DNA of 64,000 bases from Papilionanthe hookeriana x Papilionanthe teres (lineage: Eukaryota; Streptophyta; Magnoliopsida; Asparagales; Orchidaceae): contig CM040421.1 of assembly GCA_022702705.1 (NCBI GenBank), positions 55,225,740-55,289,739 on the forward strand, in the 5' to 3' direction. Both the position numbers and the translations under genes were made by a program. Below are positions 24,239 through 33,929 of this stretch, piece by piece. Position 1 is the stretch's first letter. Each line of letters starts with the position of its first letter. The notes under the pieces are model-generated. The model did not search any database. It saw only the letters and a list, made by a program, of their open reading frames with translations, and had not been told where the DNA came from.

Positions 24239-24444
24239 GTTAGAGCTTCACTTTAAGTTAAAATTTTTGGATTTTCACCATGGAAATCTCTCTCATTGCT
24301 TATGGTGGAATTTTTTGAGTTTTAAAGAGATTTTGAGATTTCCATGATAAAATTTGCTCTTATTTGTTTAGAATAGTGTTTGGAGTTTGTTACGTAGTGA
24401 ATTTGCGATTTATTGGAATTTTCTTGCAAGTTTTAGAAATTCAC
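24239..24444 (+). promoter_or_regulatory. ORF B leader with stem-loop and putative intron
   Basis: A perfect 12-base inverted repeat pairs CATGGAAATCTC (24279-24290) with GAGATTTCCATG (24335-24346). The stretch starts with a weak splice-donor-like TTG/GTTAGAG at 24239, and TTCTTGCAAG lies 15-24 bases before the ATG, so a 5' leader intron is possible. Element 2 has the same layout with a stronger donor. Splicing is an inference. Confidence 0.4.
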
Positions 24445-25570
24445 ATGGCTCCAAGGATGAGTAAAGGGAAGAAGAAATTAGATTTTGATGAGGAGAGGTT
24501 CGTCAACATCAAAGCCCAATTTCGCTATAACTCTTACCTTCACAACAAGAAGTGTATCCAGGATTGAGCTTTTGATTGTCCTGACGGATCTGTAGAATAA
24601 TTAATTGCAGAGTGGAACTGGGAGCGGTTTTGTTATTTCACTGTGAATGTTGTTATGGGAGTTGTTAGAGAATTCTATTCTAATATACCCTGAACTGAGA
24701 CACAGTATGTGCTTATTAGAGGAAAGATGGTTGAGTTTACTCCTCAGCGTATCAATGTTTTCTATCAGACTCGGGAACCATTCGTTTGTAAAAACAAAAC
24801 TTTTGACACTGGGAGGGAGAATATGAGAGAAGTTTTTGCTTTTCTGACTGACAAGGGAGGAGAATGGAAAGTAAGTCAAAAATAGTAGATAAATTTCCCC
24901 GCCTCCACATTGAATGTTGCTTCAAAATTTTGGCATTATTTCATTTCTACAATACTATTACCATTTTATCACCACAACGAAGTTACTAGAGATAGAGCGA
25001 TTCTAAACTACTGTATACAGACGATGAAAAAGATTGATATTGGAACTATTATTTACAAGAATATTCAGACGATTGCTAGAGGCGAGACCACTGGAGGATT
25101 AGGACATCCTGCTTTAGTTCATGACCTCTGTGTTCAGTCTAGAGTGGAGTTCAGTAGTTCTGAAGAAGTGGCTATACCATTGAGACCTATTACAAAGAAT
25201 TTTATCAGTACTTATGAGTCTCATGTAGGAGCCAGAGCTGAGCGTAGGAGTACTGATATTCCTACTATGAGTTATGATGTTCCATCTACATCTGAGCCGC
25301 TTACCTTATCTGATAATATGGAGCGGCTTAGACTACAGAGTGCTAGTATGGATAGAGTCCATGGTCGGATGGATGTATTTGAGGCGAGGAGTTATGTTAA
25401 TGAAGATTATCTGTAGAGGAGAGTTGAGTTCGATATTGCTTATTATGATGCTCAGGTCAGATTTATGGGGGGAGTTCGATGTGATATTTCCTACTTGCCC
25501 CAGCTATACACCATATAGACCTGACCCTGCAGATGACCCTGCTACTGATCCTGGTGATGGAGACTGGTAG
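24445..25570 (+). pseudogene. Accessory ORF B, paralog of ORF A, broken
   Basis: It starts MAPRMSKGKKKLDFDEERFV at 24445, like MAPRQKRRLEFDEARFV in element 2. After stops near 24567 and 24600 the frame continues with WNWERFCYFT, VVREFYSN, RINVFYQTREPF, FLTDKGGEWKVSQ, then (24910-25416) FWHYFISTILLPFYHHNEV, TRDRAILNYCIQ, IDIGTIIYKNI and GGLGHPALVHDLC. These blocks match ORF A in the same order, so A and B are tandem duplicates. The C-terminus differs: it is rich in Arg, Ser and Asp with a Pro/Asp tail (PADDPATDPGDGDW in another frame), where ORF A has a coiled coil. Function unknown. Confidence 0.75.
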
Positions 25571-26000
25571 ATTGTTTATTTTTATTTCTTTTGTTCTTAT
25601 TCTGTTGTGATGTACTGATGTGATGTACTGGACATTTACTTTTCATGTGATCTGTAACCCTGTGTTGTACAGTTGTGTTGTAGTATTTATTTTTCATATT
25701 GTGTGTAACTTTGTTGGTGTATTGTTATGTTGTACTGAAACATTAAAATTGTTAGCTGGACTATGTAGTACTGTGATAGTTTGTTTCATGCTGTAATGTT
25801 TTGTTGGATGTTTAGATGTTTAATGTTAATTTCTCTTTACCCATGCAAATATTTAAAATTGTTATATCACTGCTACTAATTGTTTCATGTCTGCTAGTTG
25901 TTAATTTTGATTAATACCGAACTTAGCCATTGAAGATTTCAAGATCCCGAAGCACTGGAGAGGTTAGTTTTCTTCTACTATGAACTATTTCAAATTTACT
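25571..26000 (+). other. TG-rich 3' spacer after ORF B
   Basis: Non-coding DNA rich in TGTTGTAC, TGTACTG and TGTAATG words. It resembles the spacer after ORF B in element 2 (58887-59300). No gene is seen. Confidence 0.5.
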
Positions 26001-26009
26001 GAAAAATTT

Positions 26010-26025
26010 AAGTTTGGGGGAGGGT
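26010..26025 (+). promoter_or_regulatory. Internal polypurine-tract-like site (element 1)
   Basis: AAGTTTGGGGGAGGG follows GAAAAATTT. The true 3' tract at 26932-26944 has the same core, AAGTTTGGGGGA. Element 2 repeats the arrangement at 59315-59335, also after GAAAAATTT. It could be a second plus-strand primer or the relic of an earlier element end. Confidence 0.55.
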
Positions 26026-26400
26026 AGAGAAATACTAACTTTTATTTGTTCTCAATTATTATATTATCAAAAATTATTAGCATAACTTCTAGCAGTTGAA
26101 CCTTATTATAAGATAACTAAGACTTTTCATTTCAATTGAATATTATGGAAGGATAGGATGAAAATTTTTAGTGATTGATTTTATAGAAGTAAGATATTTA
26201 GTATGAAAGGATTTGATTATAGTCAACTGTTTAAATTAAAGAAAACTGTATTTTTGAAATGTTAAGGGACTTAAAGTATTGTGTGTTAGAAAAAGATTGT
26301 AACTTTATGATGAATAACAAAGCTTATACTTAACTATAAAGTAAGGAGATGTTTCAAGTTTGAACTTTAGAAAGAGGATAGTGAAGTTTAAAATCATTAA

Positions 26401-26590
26401 AGGCTATCCAGATATAGTAATCCTCAATAAAAAAAAAAAGAGAAAAGAAAAGAAGGATAGAAAAACAATCTCTAAAAGAAAAGAGAAAAAGAAAAGAGGA
26501 AAAGAAAAGAAAAGAAAAAGAAAGAAAAATATTTATGAGGAGAAGCTTGAGGAGAAGCCTAATCAAAAATTGGCTTCACTTGAATCACCT
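26401..26590 (+). other. Conserved non-coding block with A/G-rich tract (element 1)
   Basis: It opens with 26 bases (26401-26426) identical to 59708-59733 of element 2, passes through a tract made almost only of AAAAG/AAAGA words (about 26427-26530), and closes with GAGAAGCTTGAGGAGA and AAAAATTGGCTTCACTTG, again shared with element 2. The 96-codon frame here is Lys/Glu/Arg low complexity and is not a gene. Confidence 0.65.
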
Positions 26591-26931
26591 AAAAGGGAAA
26601 GCTTGATTTCATTTTTGAACTTATGTCTTAAGTGCTGGCCTACATTCTAATGAAGTTTACATGAACTCCTTTCTCACATAATCTTTTGAGGCACTCTTAA
26701 TATGACAAATTATGGTTCATCTTGAAATAAATAGAAGACTAGAACTCTTAGACTTGATTGTTGAATATTCTTATACCTGTAGTGTTGACCTGAGTTACTA
26801 AATTTCTTTCTGAAAATATAACCAATATATTCTTTTGAATGAAAAAATTTAGTATCTTACAATTGAAAAGTACATTGCATAGAGTTATATTTTATGTAGT
26901 AAAAAAGATTACTTGAGGACAAGTAATAGTT

Positions 26932-26944
26932 AAAGTTTGGGGGA
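26932..26944 (+). promoter_or_regulatory. 3' polypurine tract of element 1
   Basis: AAAGTTTGGGGGA lies three bases before the 3' LTR start, preceded by ACTTGAGGACAAGTAAT, which is also in element 2 at the same place. It primes plus-strand DNA synthesis. Confidence 0.9.
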
Positions 26945-26947
26945 TTT

Positions 26948-28718
26948 TGATGCACCAAAAATATATATGATTTTTGCTATATAATTTTACCAATTTTTTG
27001 TGATATTACACTTTAAAGAAAGGTATTTTTCATGATTTGTTGCAGGTATAATGATTTTAGGTGATTGGAGTGAAAAGAAGCAAAAGGAACGAATCCGGAG
27101 CAACAAGGAGCAAAAATGAGCAAAATGGTGGAAAATGTGTTATGGTGTTGCCGGCGGTAGAATGGACGTCGCTGGTACCCAAATCCAGAGACTTCAGCAT
27201 TTAATTGGCATGATAGAGCACCGCCGGTGCCAGATCCATCAGCGCCTGAAGTCGGTGGAGTTCAAATTTGAATAGTTTTGGCGGTTTTTTGAAGGGTTGC
27301 CTATGGAAACTCTTGGGATTTTGTCCCTATCTTATAAGTAACTGCTTTTGGACGAAATGTAGTGTGTCTTGTGTATTCTATAGTACTTTTTAGTGAGTGT
27401 TAAGTGTTAGGGCTTAGGAGAAGAGAGTGTAGAGTGAGCATTTGAGGGGAATTCTTCTCTAAGGAGGGAAGGAGAAGAGGTAAAGTGAGAGATTGCTTCT
27501 TCATTTCCATTCTAAAGAGAGAATCAAGTGTTGTCAAGAAGAAAGAAGATGATTCAAACAAACTTCAAGGGAATTGCATTGGGGAAGAGAAAGAGATAAG
27601 TTGTATTTTCTTTTGTGGTTTGTATGACTTTTCTTTTATATATAAAATCCATGTTTTATTGTGTATTCTCCATGAATTCTGAGTAGTCTCCCTTATCTTT
27701 CTTCTTGCATAGAGATGTGATGATGGATTGATGTGGATTTGATGTGCTTTTAAGGTAATGAAGAAATTGTGACGGTTTTTCATTTAGAACTTAATTTACT
27801 TTCGATTTGGCCAATTGAAATGTTAAAATATGTTGTTGAATATTAAGTTTGAAAGGATTTAATGACCTACAACAATAATTAAAGATCCATTTAATTTCTA
27901 TGGATGAATTGCGTAGTTCATGGGAATTGAGTGCAAATAAATAGAGAAATGTGTTTTGATGGACTTCAATGTGGAGATTTCAGGGTGACAGGCTGAAATC
28001 CCCAAATTGGTTCTAAGATTAGTAACTAATATCAAAGGTTAGCTTTCGGGTGAAGGGTGAGTGGGAGCTCCGAAGTGAGAGCCGGTATCCTCCCAGCCTA
28101 GCCTTAGAGTTAGTGACTAAACTTAGAATATGTCAATGTTCTTTTCTTGCTTAGAAGAGGGGTACTCTTTTAAGGGTAAAGAATCATCTATGCTCCTATT
28201 TGGCACAATAATATAGATAATTGTTCCATATCAATCCACACATCATATTCTCATTGCAAGAGGAAAGATACTTTTCTCATATATCGAAAACCTTTTAAAT
28301 ACTTAGTTTAGTGTGTTTGTTCGTTAATTCTGTTCTTATAGTTGTTAGAAGTAATTGTAGTTAGTTAATTGTTACTATTTAGTTGTTATTGTTGTTTTCT
28401 GCATAGTAGTAGTAAGTAGTAAACCTTAATTTTAGTGCTTATTACATATTGTGTAACGCTTTCTTAAAAACTTCAAAATTTCCCTGTGGATTGATATTCA
28501 AGACTCTATTAGAGCCATGTTTTACTTGATACGATACGTATACTTGCGTTGAAAGCTTGGATTTAACAAAATTATTATAAATCTATAAATCTGAGTTCAT
28601 AAATTATTGCAAAATATAAGTCCGCCGCATCAAGTTTTTGCGTCGTTGCTGGGGATTTAATCTTCTAGCAGTGGTATCAAATTCTTGCATTTTAAAGTAT
28701 ATATAAAGTCGAGCATCA
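26948..28718 (+). repeat. 3' LTR of element 1 (1771 bp)
   Basis: It runs from TGATGCACC to GAGCATCA and matches 15855-17612 throughout. It is 13 bases longer, with scattered substitutions. The AGGTC duplication follows at 28719-28723. Its GC-rich module is at about 27146-27260, its conserved U5 block at 28061-28102 and its fossil primer site at 28639-28655. Open frames inside (65 and 72 codons) are not genes. Confidence 0.93.
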
Positions 28719-30940
28719 AGGTCTAACCCACTTTAGACCTAAATTAAACCTTAGGTCTAACCCACAAAAAAACTAACCTAAATTTTAGGTCTAAACCACA
28801 TTAGGCCTACCCTCTAGATTTAACCTAACTTAGATCTAGGCTATACCCGTTTTAAGTCTAACCCACAATTGAACAAAACATAAACCCTAAGTCTAACATA
28901 ACTGGACTTAGCTTGAACCCCCTTTAGTTCTAACCCACATTAAACTTAAAATATGTACCAACCGTTGGTCTAACTTAACTTGGACCTAAACATCAGCCAT
29001 CCTTCAAGTCTAACCTACACTGGACCTAAATGTAAACAATTCTAAGTCTAACCTAACTTAGACTTAGTTTAACATGAATTTTCTCTAGGTCTAGCCCAAC
29101 TAAAACCTAGCTTAAGTCCAGACTAGTCTGGACTTAAGCCAACATAATTTTTCAGTCTAACCTAACTGACACTCAAATCAACTTCACCGAGTCAACCCAA
29201 TCTAACTCAGGTTAACCCGAATCAACTTCACCGAGTTAACTGACCTAACTTAGTTAACCCAAATCAACTTCACTGGGTTAACCCAACCTAACATTAGTTA
29301 ACCCGAATCAATCGCCAAATCAAACCGATCTAACTCGGGTTAATCATAGTCAACTGAACTCACTGGGTCAGCCTGAACTAACTCAGGTTAACCACTAGTC
29401 AAATATTCCTTGGGTCAATCAGACTTAACTCAGATCGACACAACTTGAGACTCAACTTCGAGCTAAGCTTAAGTCTTAAACCAATTTTAATCAAGGATTG
29501 ATTTAAGCCTAATCCAACTTAGACTTAAAAAATAACTCAAGTCTAAATTAACTTAGACTTCATTCAAGTATAATTTAACTTAAAATTGATTCGACCGAGG
29601 AGGTTTAACTAGAATCAGCTCAGCTTAACCTAGTTTGGTCTTAAAGTTAGCCCAACTTCATTTAAGGCTACCTCTGAGCCAATATAAACCAAGTAAGAGT
29701 AGTGTGACCCCAATCAAACTAGGCCAATATGGGTCAATCCTATTAAACTTTGGTTGACCCAAACAAGCTCGACAATAATCCGACAAAAAAATAGCCTAAC
29801 TCAAGTGAACTCCGATTACCTAGAGACTCATCGGAGATAAGTTCAACCAAACCTGAACTAATTTAAAATCAATTTAGACTTAGGTGGCCTGAAGTTAAGG
29901 AGAGTTTAACTTCTTACAAGAACAAAATCACACATAATGTCGTATAGGGACAATCTGGGCTAAGGTACCAAATGAACGAAAACTGATATGACATAAAATG
30001 TACCCTAAAAACTAATAAAACTTAAACCTGAAACAAAAAATGCAAGCTTATTTAAGAAGGTACTTTAGATGAGAAAACCCATAGCTGCTAATAAAGTACC
30101 CTCAAGTCACTTATGACTAATCAATCCACAAACCCCCAATGACCCCGGGACGACGAAACCATGGGATCTTAGCTGGGTCATTCCAGACAGCAAAAACAAA
30201 AACAAAAAATGACAAAATAAATTTTAATTGGCAAATAAATTGTATGAAAACTAAAATTTTCAACCCATAAAATCCAAAAAAGAAATTAATACTTATATGA
30301 TACCTTAATGAACAAAGATCACCGAATGTTATTTTAACCTTGCTACCCGGGTCTATGAAGATCTCTTGGATGACGCAACTCATGGCTGCTGACAGGAATC
30401 TTTTGGTCGGAGTAAGTTTGACCACCTCTTAAACTAAGTAGATCAAGGAACCTGAAAACCCTGAGATGATGGAAAGTCATGGGCATCTTAACTGGGTTGT
30501 CTAAAATAATAAATAAATAATAATAATAACAAACAAATAGCCAAATCATCTAACAAAAACATATCTCCTACTAACTTTGTTTTGTAGAGCTACTAAAGAA
30601 AAAATTTGGATGTCATCCTAAATTTACTTTGCATGTTATTAGGGTGTGCTAGCTCTATTTTGCAGGGACCATCGTTTGAGCTGTTCAAAACCCTGAACAA
30701 AAGATGAACCTCAATTGAACAACATAAAATAATAGGATAGTTTAGGATCTTGACAGGACTCTTCTGAAACATTAAACATCCATTTCCCTTAGGATAGGAA
30801 TTTGAAACTCCTTCCTTGAAAACCTTAACATTCAAACTTTATGAGAACCAATCACAACTTTAATCGGGAGTTTCTTAAGCCATCCTCAGATTGCTTAAGA
30901 TACAATTAACCATAGGGGCTTGCCCTTAAAGAAGAAGTGA
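28719..30940 (+). mobile_element. Family X copy b, 3' part
   Basis: The GGTCTAACCC array resumes directly after element 1 and drifts into AACTCAGGTTAACCCGAATC-like words to about 29700. Further on, blocks match the complete copy in order: CCATGGGATCTTAGCTGG (30160) against CCGTGGGATCTTAACCGG (48863), and the segment at 30869-30930 (AAGATACAATTAACCATAGG, GGCTTGCCCTTA) against 49560-49590. The match fades after about 30940, so the last 370 bases or so of the unit are missing or replaced. Confidence 0.6.
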
Positions 30941-31972
30941 CCCCCACAACAGGTACAATAGCTTGAATTTCTGGTTGTGGGGTTCACTTTGGTTAGGTCT
31001 TCTTCATAAATATGCCTCCAAGTTGCCTTAAACCAATACACACTAGAGCTATCTATGCGAAGTCCACTTCACGAAAGCGTCTCCACGAGTTTATTTTCTT
31101 TGTCTCTGCCATCATATGCCTTAGTCCTCTTATCCCTTTTCTCTTCTGATCATCCACACAATCAAAGAAAGTTCTTCGAAGAGAAAGGGCTATAAGATGG
31201 AAGACAAGCTGGTGAATCCACAACAACGATGACGTCAGCGCGCGCTCGAAGACAGAAAGAGGCAAGAGCGGGGACAGGCCATCATACATATTTTTATTTG
31301 CTATTTCTACTTCCCGTTGAAAATGGATGAAAGCAAATTTTGTGAAAAAGAGACTTTCACTATTTATAGGTAATAATATTAACGTTAAAAAAGTTTCTTA
31401 CCAACTTTAATAAGCTTGAAGAAAAAAAATACGAGTCTCCCAGTATCTGTTGAGGTTTAGCTATATGCTTTTAAGATTTAAGGTGTATGGTGGATTTTGA
31501 GTAAAGAATGATGAAGAGTAATATTATTTAGTGTGATCAGAAGTAGGAGAACATATTGGATTCGATTTGTAGCTGAGAAGGCTTTTGAAAACGAAAGAAA
31601 CAATATTTCCTAGGATCCTCAGTATGTATATAAAATTTGAGCATATTTTTTGTGGTGCTTTTTATGTATAGCATATGTTATTAATATAAATAAGTAAAAG
31701 AATGAAGTTATGCATGGATAACTTAAGTTTCTTTTTTTTCTTTTCCTATCTTAGAATTTCATTTCTTGCTCTTAAGAAATGAATTATGTTTTCTCAATAT
31801 AAGTGTTGCTTTGCTTTCCCTAGATATATAAATCTTTATTTTATTTATTTCTTATTTTTTATTTTTGGGAGCGTGCATGGGTGGTTTGAGAGCTTTCAAG
31901 CTTCGGATGCCTCAGTGCGCATGGGATGCCTTGGTGCGAATGGAAATACACAATCACCAGGCCAGCTTCTAG

Positions 31973-31976
<4 letters not shown>
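30941..31976. other. Unassigned DNA with a minus-strand TATA box and short ORF
   Basis: On the minus strand TATAAATA (31368-31361) lies 72 bases before an ATG at 31289 that opens a 78-codon frame (ending at 31053) starting MYDGLSPLLPLSVFERA. No family is recognised. It could be a decayed LTR leader or a host gene fragment. The rest is AT-rich and shows nothing further. Confidence 0.3.

Positions 31977-32062
<86 letters not shown>
31977..32062. repeat. (TA)n microsatellite
   Basis: About 43 uninterrupted TA units, the longest in the window. Frames across it on both strands give only Tyr-Ile repeats. Confidence 0.95.
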
Positions 32063-32063
<1 letters not shown>

Positions 32064-32159
32064 CATATGTTTTAGGGGCAATTTTTTTTCTCTTTCTTCT
32101 TTGCAATATCTTTTAATTTTTTATTTTTCTTTTCACTGCAGGAGTTTAGACATCTTCTA

Positions 32160-32790
32160 ATGACCACAATCTATTGACTGATAACAAAAACCGTCATTTT
32201 TAATGTTACTAATACCAATAGTTTTAAGCTTGTAAGTAAAACACTTGTCAGTAATTTCAAAACTGACTGATACTCTGATGGTTTAAATTTACCCAGGGTT
32301 ATCTGACAATTTAGTGTCGCAGATTTTCTATTGAAAAAAATTTAGTCGTTGTTAATCTTTAGTAACCGACGGTTCTTCTATCGGCAAGAGCAACGACATA
32401 CACGTTAGAAATGTGTTGCACCCATTGGGTTTTGAAGTAGTTAAAACTATCAGTTATATGTTGTCAATGTATCATTTTTTATAACTGACGGGTTAACTGT
32501 CGTAAAAGTGTCGCACTCGTTGATTTTTTAGTGCAGGTAAAAACCGTCATTTAAGCATCGTTTATGAATCATTTTTTATAACTGCTGAGATAACTGTCAG
32601 AAAAGCATCACGCCTATCATTTTTGTGTGACACAAACTGAGTTACTGATTTTTTTGTTAGGGATCGATGAAAATGTTCATTGACTAGCCGTCGGTTTTGC
32701 CTACTGATAACTTTGGAATCATCACAAAATCGATGGTAAGCCTTTGGACCCGTAGCATAAAGAAAAAAAATTCGTATTTGTAATACCACA
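32160..32790. repeat. Subterminal repeat region of a CACTA-like element
   Basis: Short words related to CCGTCGGTT and AACTGACGG recur on both strands (for example near 32190, 32386, 32486, 32540, 32690), spaced tens of bases apart. Clustered short repeats of this kind mark the ends of En/Spm (CACTA) transposons. It lies just downstream, on the minus strand, of the transposase remnant. I could not find a convincing CACTA terminus or 3-base duplication. Confidence 0.45.
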
Positions 32791-32969
32791 CCTACTATCA
32801 CAACATTTAATATATAATTCCAAACATTTAACGAAATAAAATAGATGTCAAATAGTAATTAATCTAATTAAATAATGAAATAAATAAAACCCATTTACTT
32901 TAAAATATGTGGATCACTTTTCACAGAAAAATATATGTCCAAATGTACGTACACATGGAAAAAAGAAAA

Positions 32970-33900
32970 AAAAAATTTCTTCTAATCATCCCCCTCTATC
33001 TCGTCAGCCTCACCTCAACTTCCTCCGCCGCTTCCTACTCCTTTAATGTTGTCGCTGCCTTGTCATGCTCCCTCATGTACTATCTGAAGGAATCCAACTC
33101 TGCGTTTAGCTTGGCCTCCATGTTGACCTTTAGCTCTGACCTCATCTGAGAGATGCGTACCTCCATCTCGTCAGAGAATGCCGCAACAAGCCTGGAGATC
33201 TCCTCATCCTATGTCGTAGAGGTTGAAGCTACATATGCATTGGTGGAGAGGTGAGCATCATACCCTATGACCTGAGCCCGTTGACTCGAACTTTTTCCAT
33301 CCAATAGCCTCCCTTTATAAGTCATACTCAGAATGAGCATGCTTGCGGATCGTAAAACCGCCTGACGCCTGAGATTGGCTCTCCTTCAGCTCTGGAACCT
33401 CTTTTACAAACCAAAGATGTTATATTCAGTTAAAGCTTACATGTATTAACATTAAACTCGTTTAGCTCATTAATTACCTAGGTCGCACGGGAAATATCGT
33501 CAATCCTGGACAGGCCAGGCAGTCTCCTGTGGGTGCGCTAATGTACATCAGCGGTGGATGGCTCTTGTCTAATCTCCAATGCCTGTCCATTAAATGAAGT
33601 TGTTAGAATATATGTTCAAACTATAGAAAAACTTATAGAGTAAATGAAATCTTACCAACCGCCATTTGCATTTTGTATGTGGGAGCGCCCCACCAGTGTG
33701 CATAAAGGGCTCCATGCCTCCATTGTTTGACTGCCAATTCTAGTTTTCTTGCTCTCACTTCTTCTCATAGTCCGGAGAATCCCAGGCTTTAAGCAGTGTG
33801 GCAAAAACGTCCTCTCCGAGCTACAGAGGTTGCTGTCGTAATTTTTGTATATCACCGCCATTGTCTTACAGCCCTAATCCCCACTGTCTATGGCCAATTT
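32970..33900 (-). pseudogene. En/Spm (CACTA) plant transposase-like remnant
   Basis: The minus strand near 33780-33650 reads KAWDSPDYEKK, a stop, then NNGGMEPFMHTGGALPHT, which fits the N-R-x(n)-H-T-G-G-S pattern of the plant En/Spm-associated transposase family (Ptta/En/Spm, Transposase_24). After an intron-like gap (33655-33595), 33592-33480 reads GQALEIRQEPSTADVH and THRR, matching the L-G-R-E-P-x-x-x-E-V-F-x-x-T-H-x-K stretch of the same family. Nearer 33200-33000 comes a Glu/Arg-rich coiled-coil-like tail (DEMEVRISQMRSELKVNMEA). Stops and shifts break it. The plus-strand 80-codon frame at 32907 is its shadow. Confidence 0.6.
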
Positions 33901-33929
33901 CCCCACTGAAATTCCAGCTGAAACCAGGA

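Larger units (their letters stand above)
15855..28718 (+). mobile_element. Athila-lineage LTR retrotransposon, element 1 (12,864 bp)
   Basis: A complete element by structure: two LTRs that start TGATG and end CATCA, a 5-bp target duplication AGGTC, a tRNA-Asp-type primer site, a gag-pol region in the order gag, protease, RT, RNase H, integrase, two accessory ORFs, and a polypurine tract. The RT and protease wording (DQEKTTFT, RRMPFGLCNAPATFQRCMMS, and DLGAS in the sister element) is that of plant Athila elements. All genes are broken by stops and frameshifts, and a gag-protease piece is deleted, so it cannot move on its own. It sits inside X copy b. Confidence 0.95.

Noticed and set aside
26360..26650. 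96-codon Lys/Glu/Arg-rich frame resembling a nuclear-localisation protein
   Set aside because: It is the A/G-rich tract of the Athila 3' region. The element 2 counterpart does not keep the frame.
28061..28102. Considered a tRNA-like or snoRNA gene because of its strict conservation
   Set aside because: It lacks tRNA A and B boxes and C/D or H/ACA boxes, and it always sits at the same place in LTRs, so it was treated as an LTR signal.
31786..32160. 124-codon frame with a Tyr-Ile repeat
   Set aside because: It reads through a TA microsatellite. The flanks show no domain and the opposite strand is open as well.
32134..32533. Considered a 400-bp CACTA MITE between CACTG (32134) and TAGTG (32533)
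   Set aside because: The flanking triplets differ (TTT and CAG) and the terminal repeats do not extend beyond five bases.
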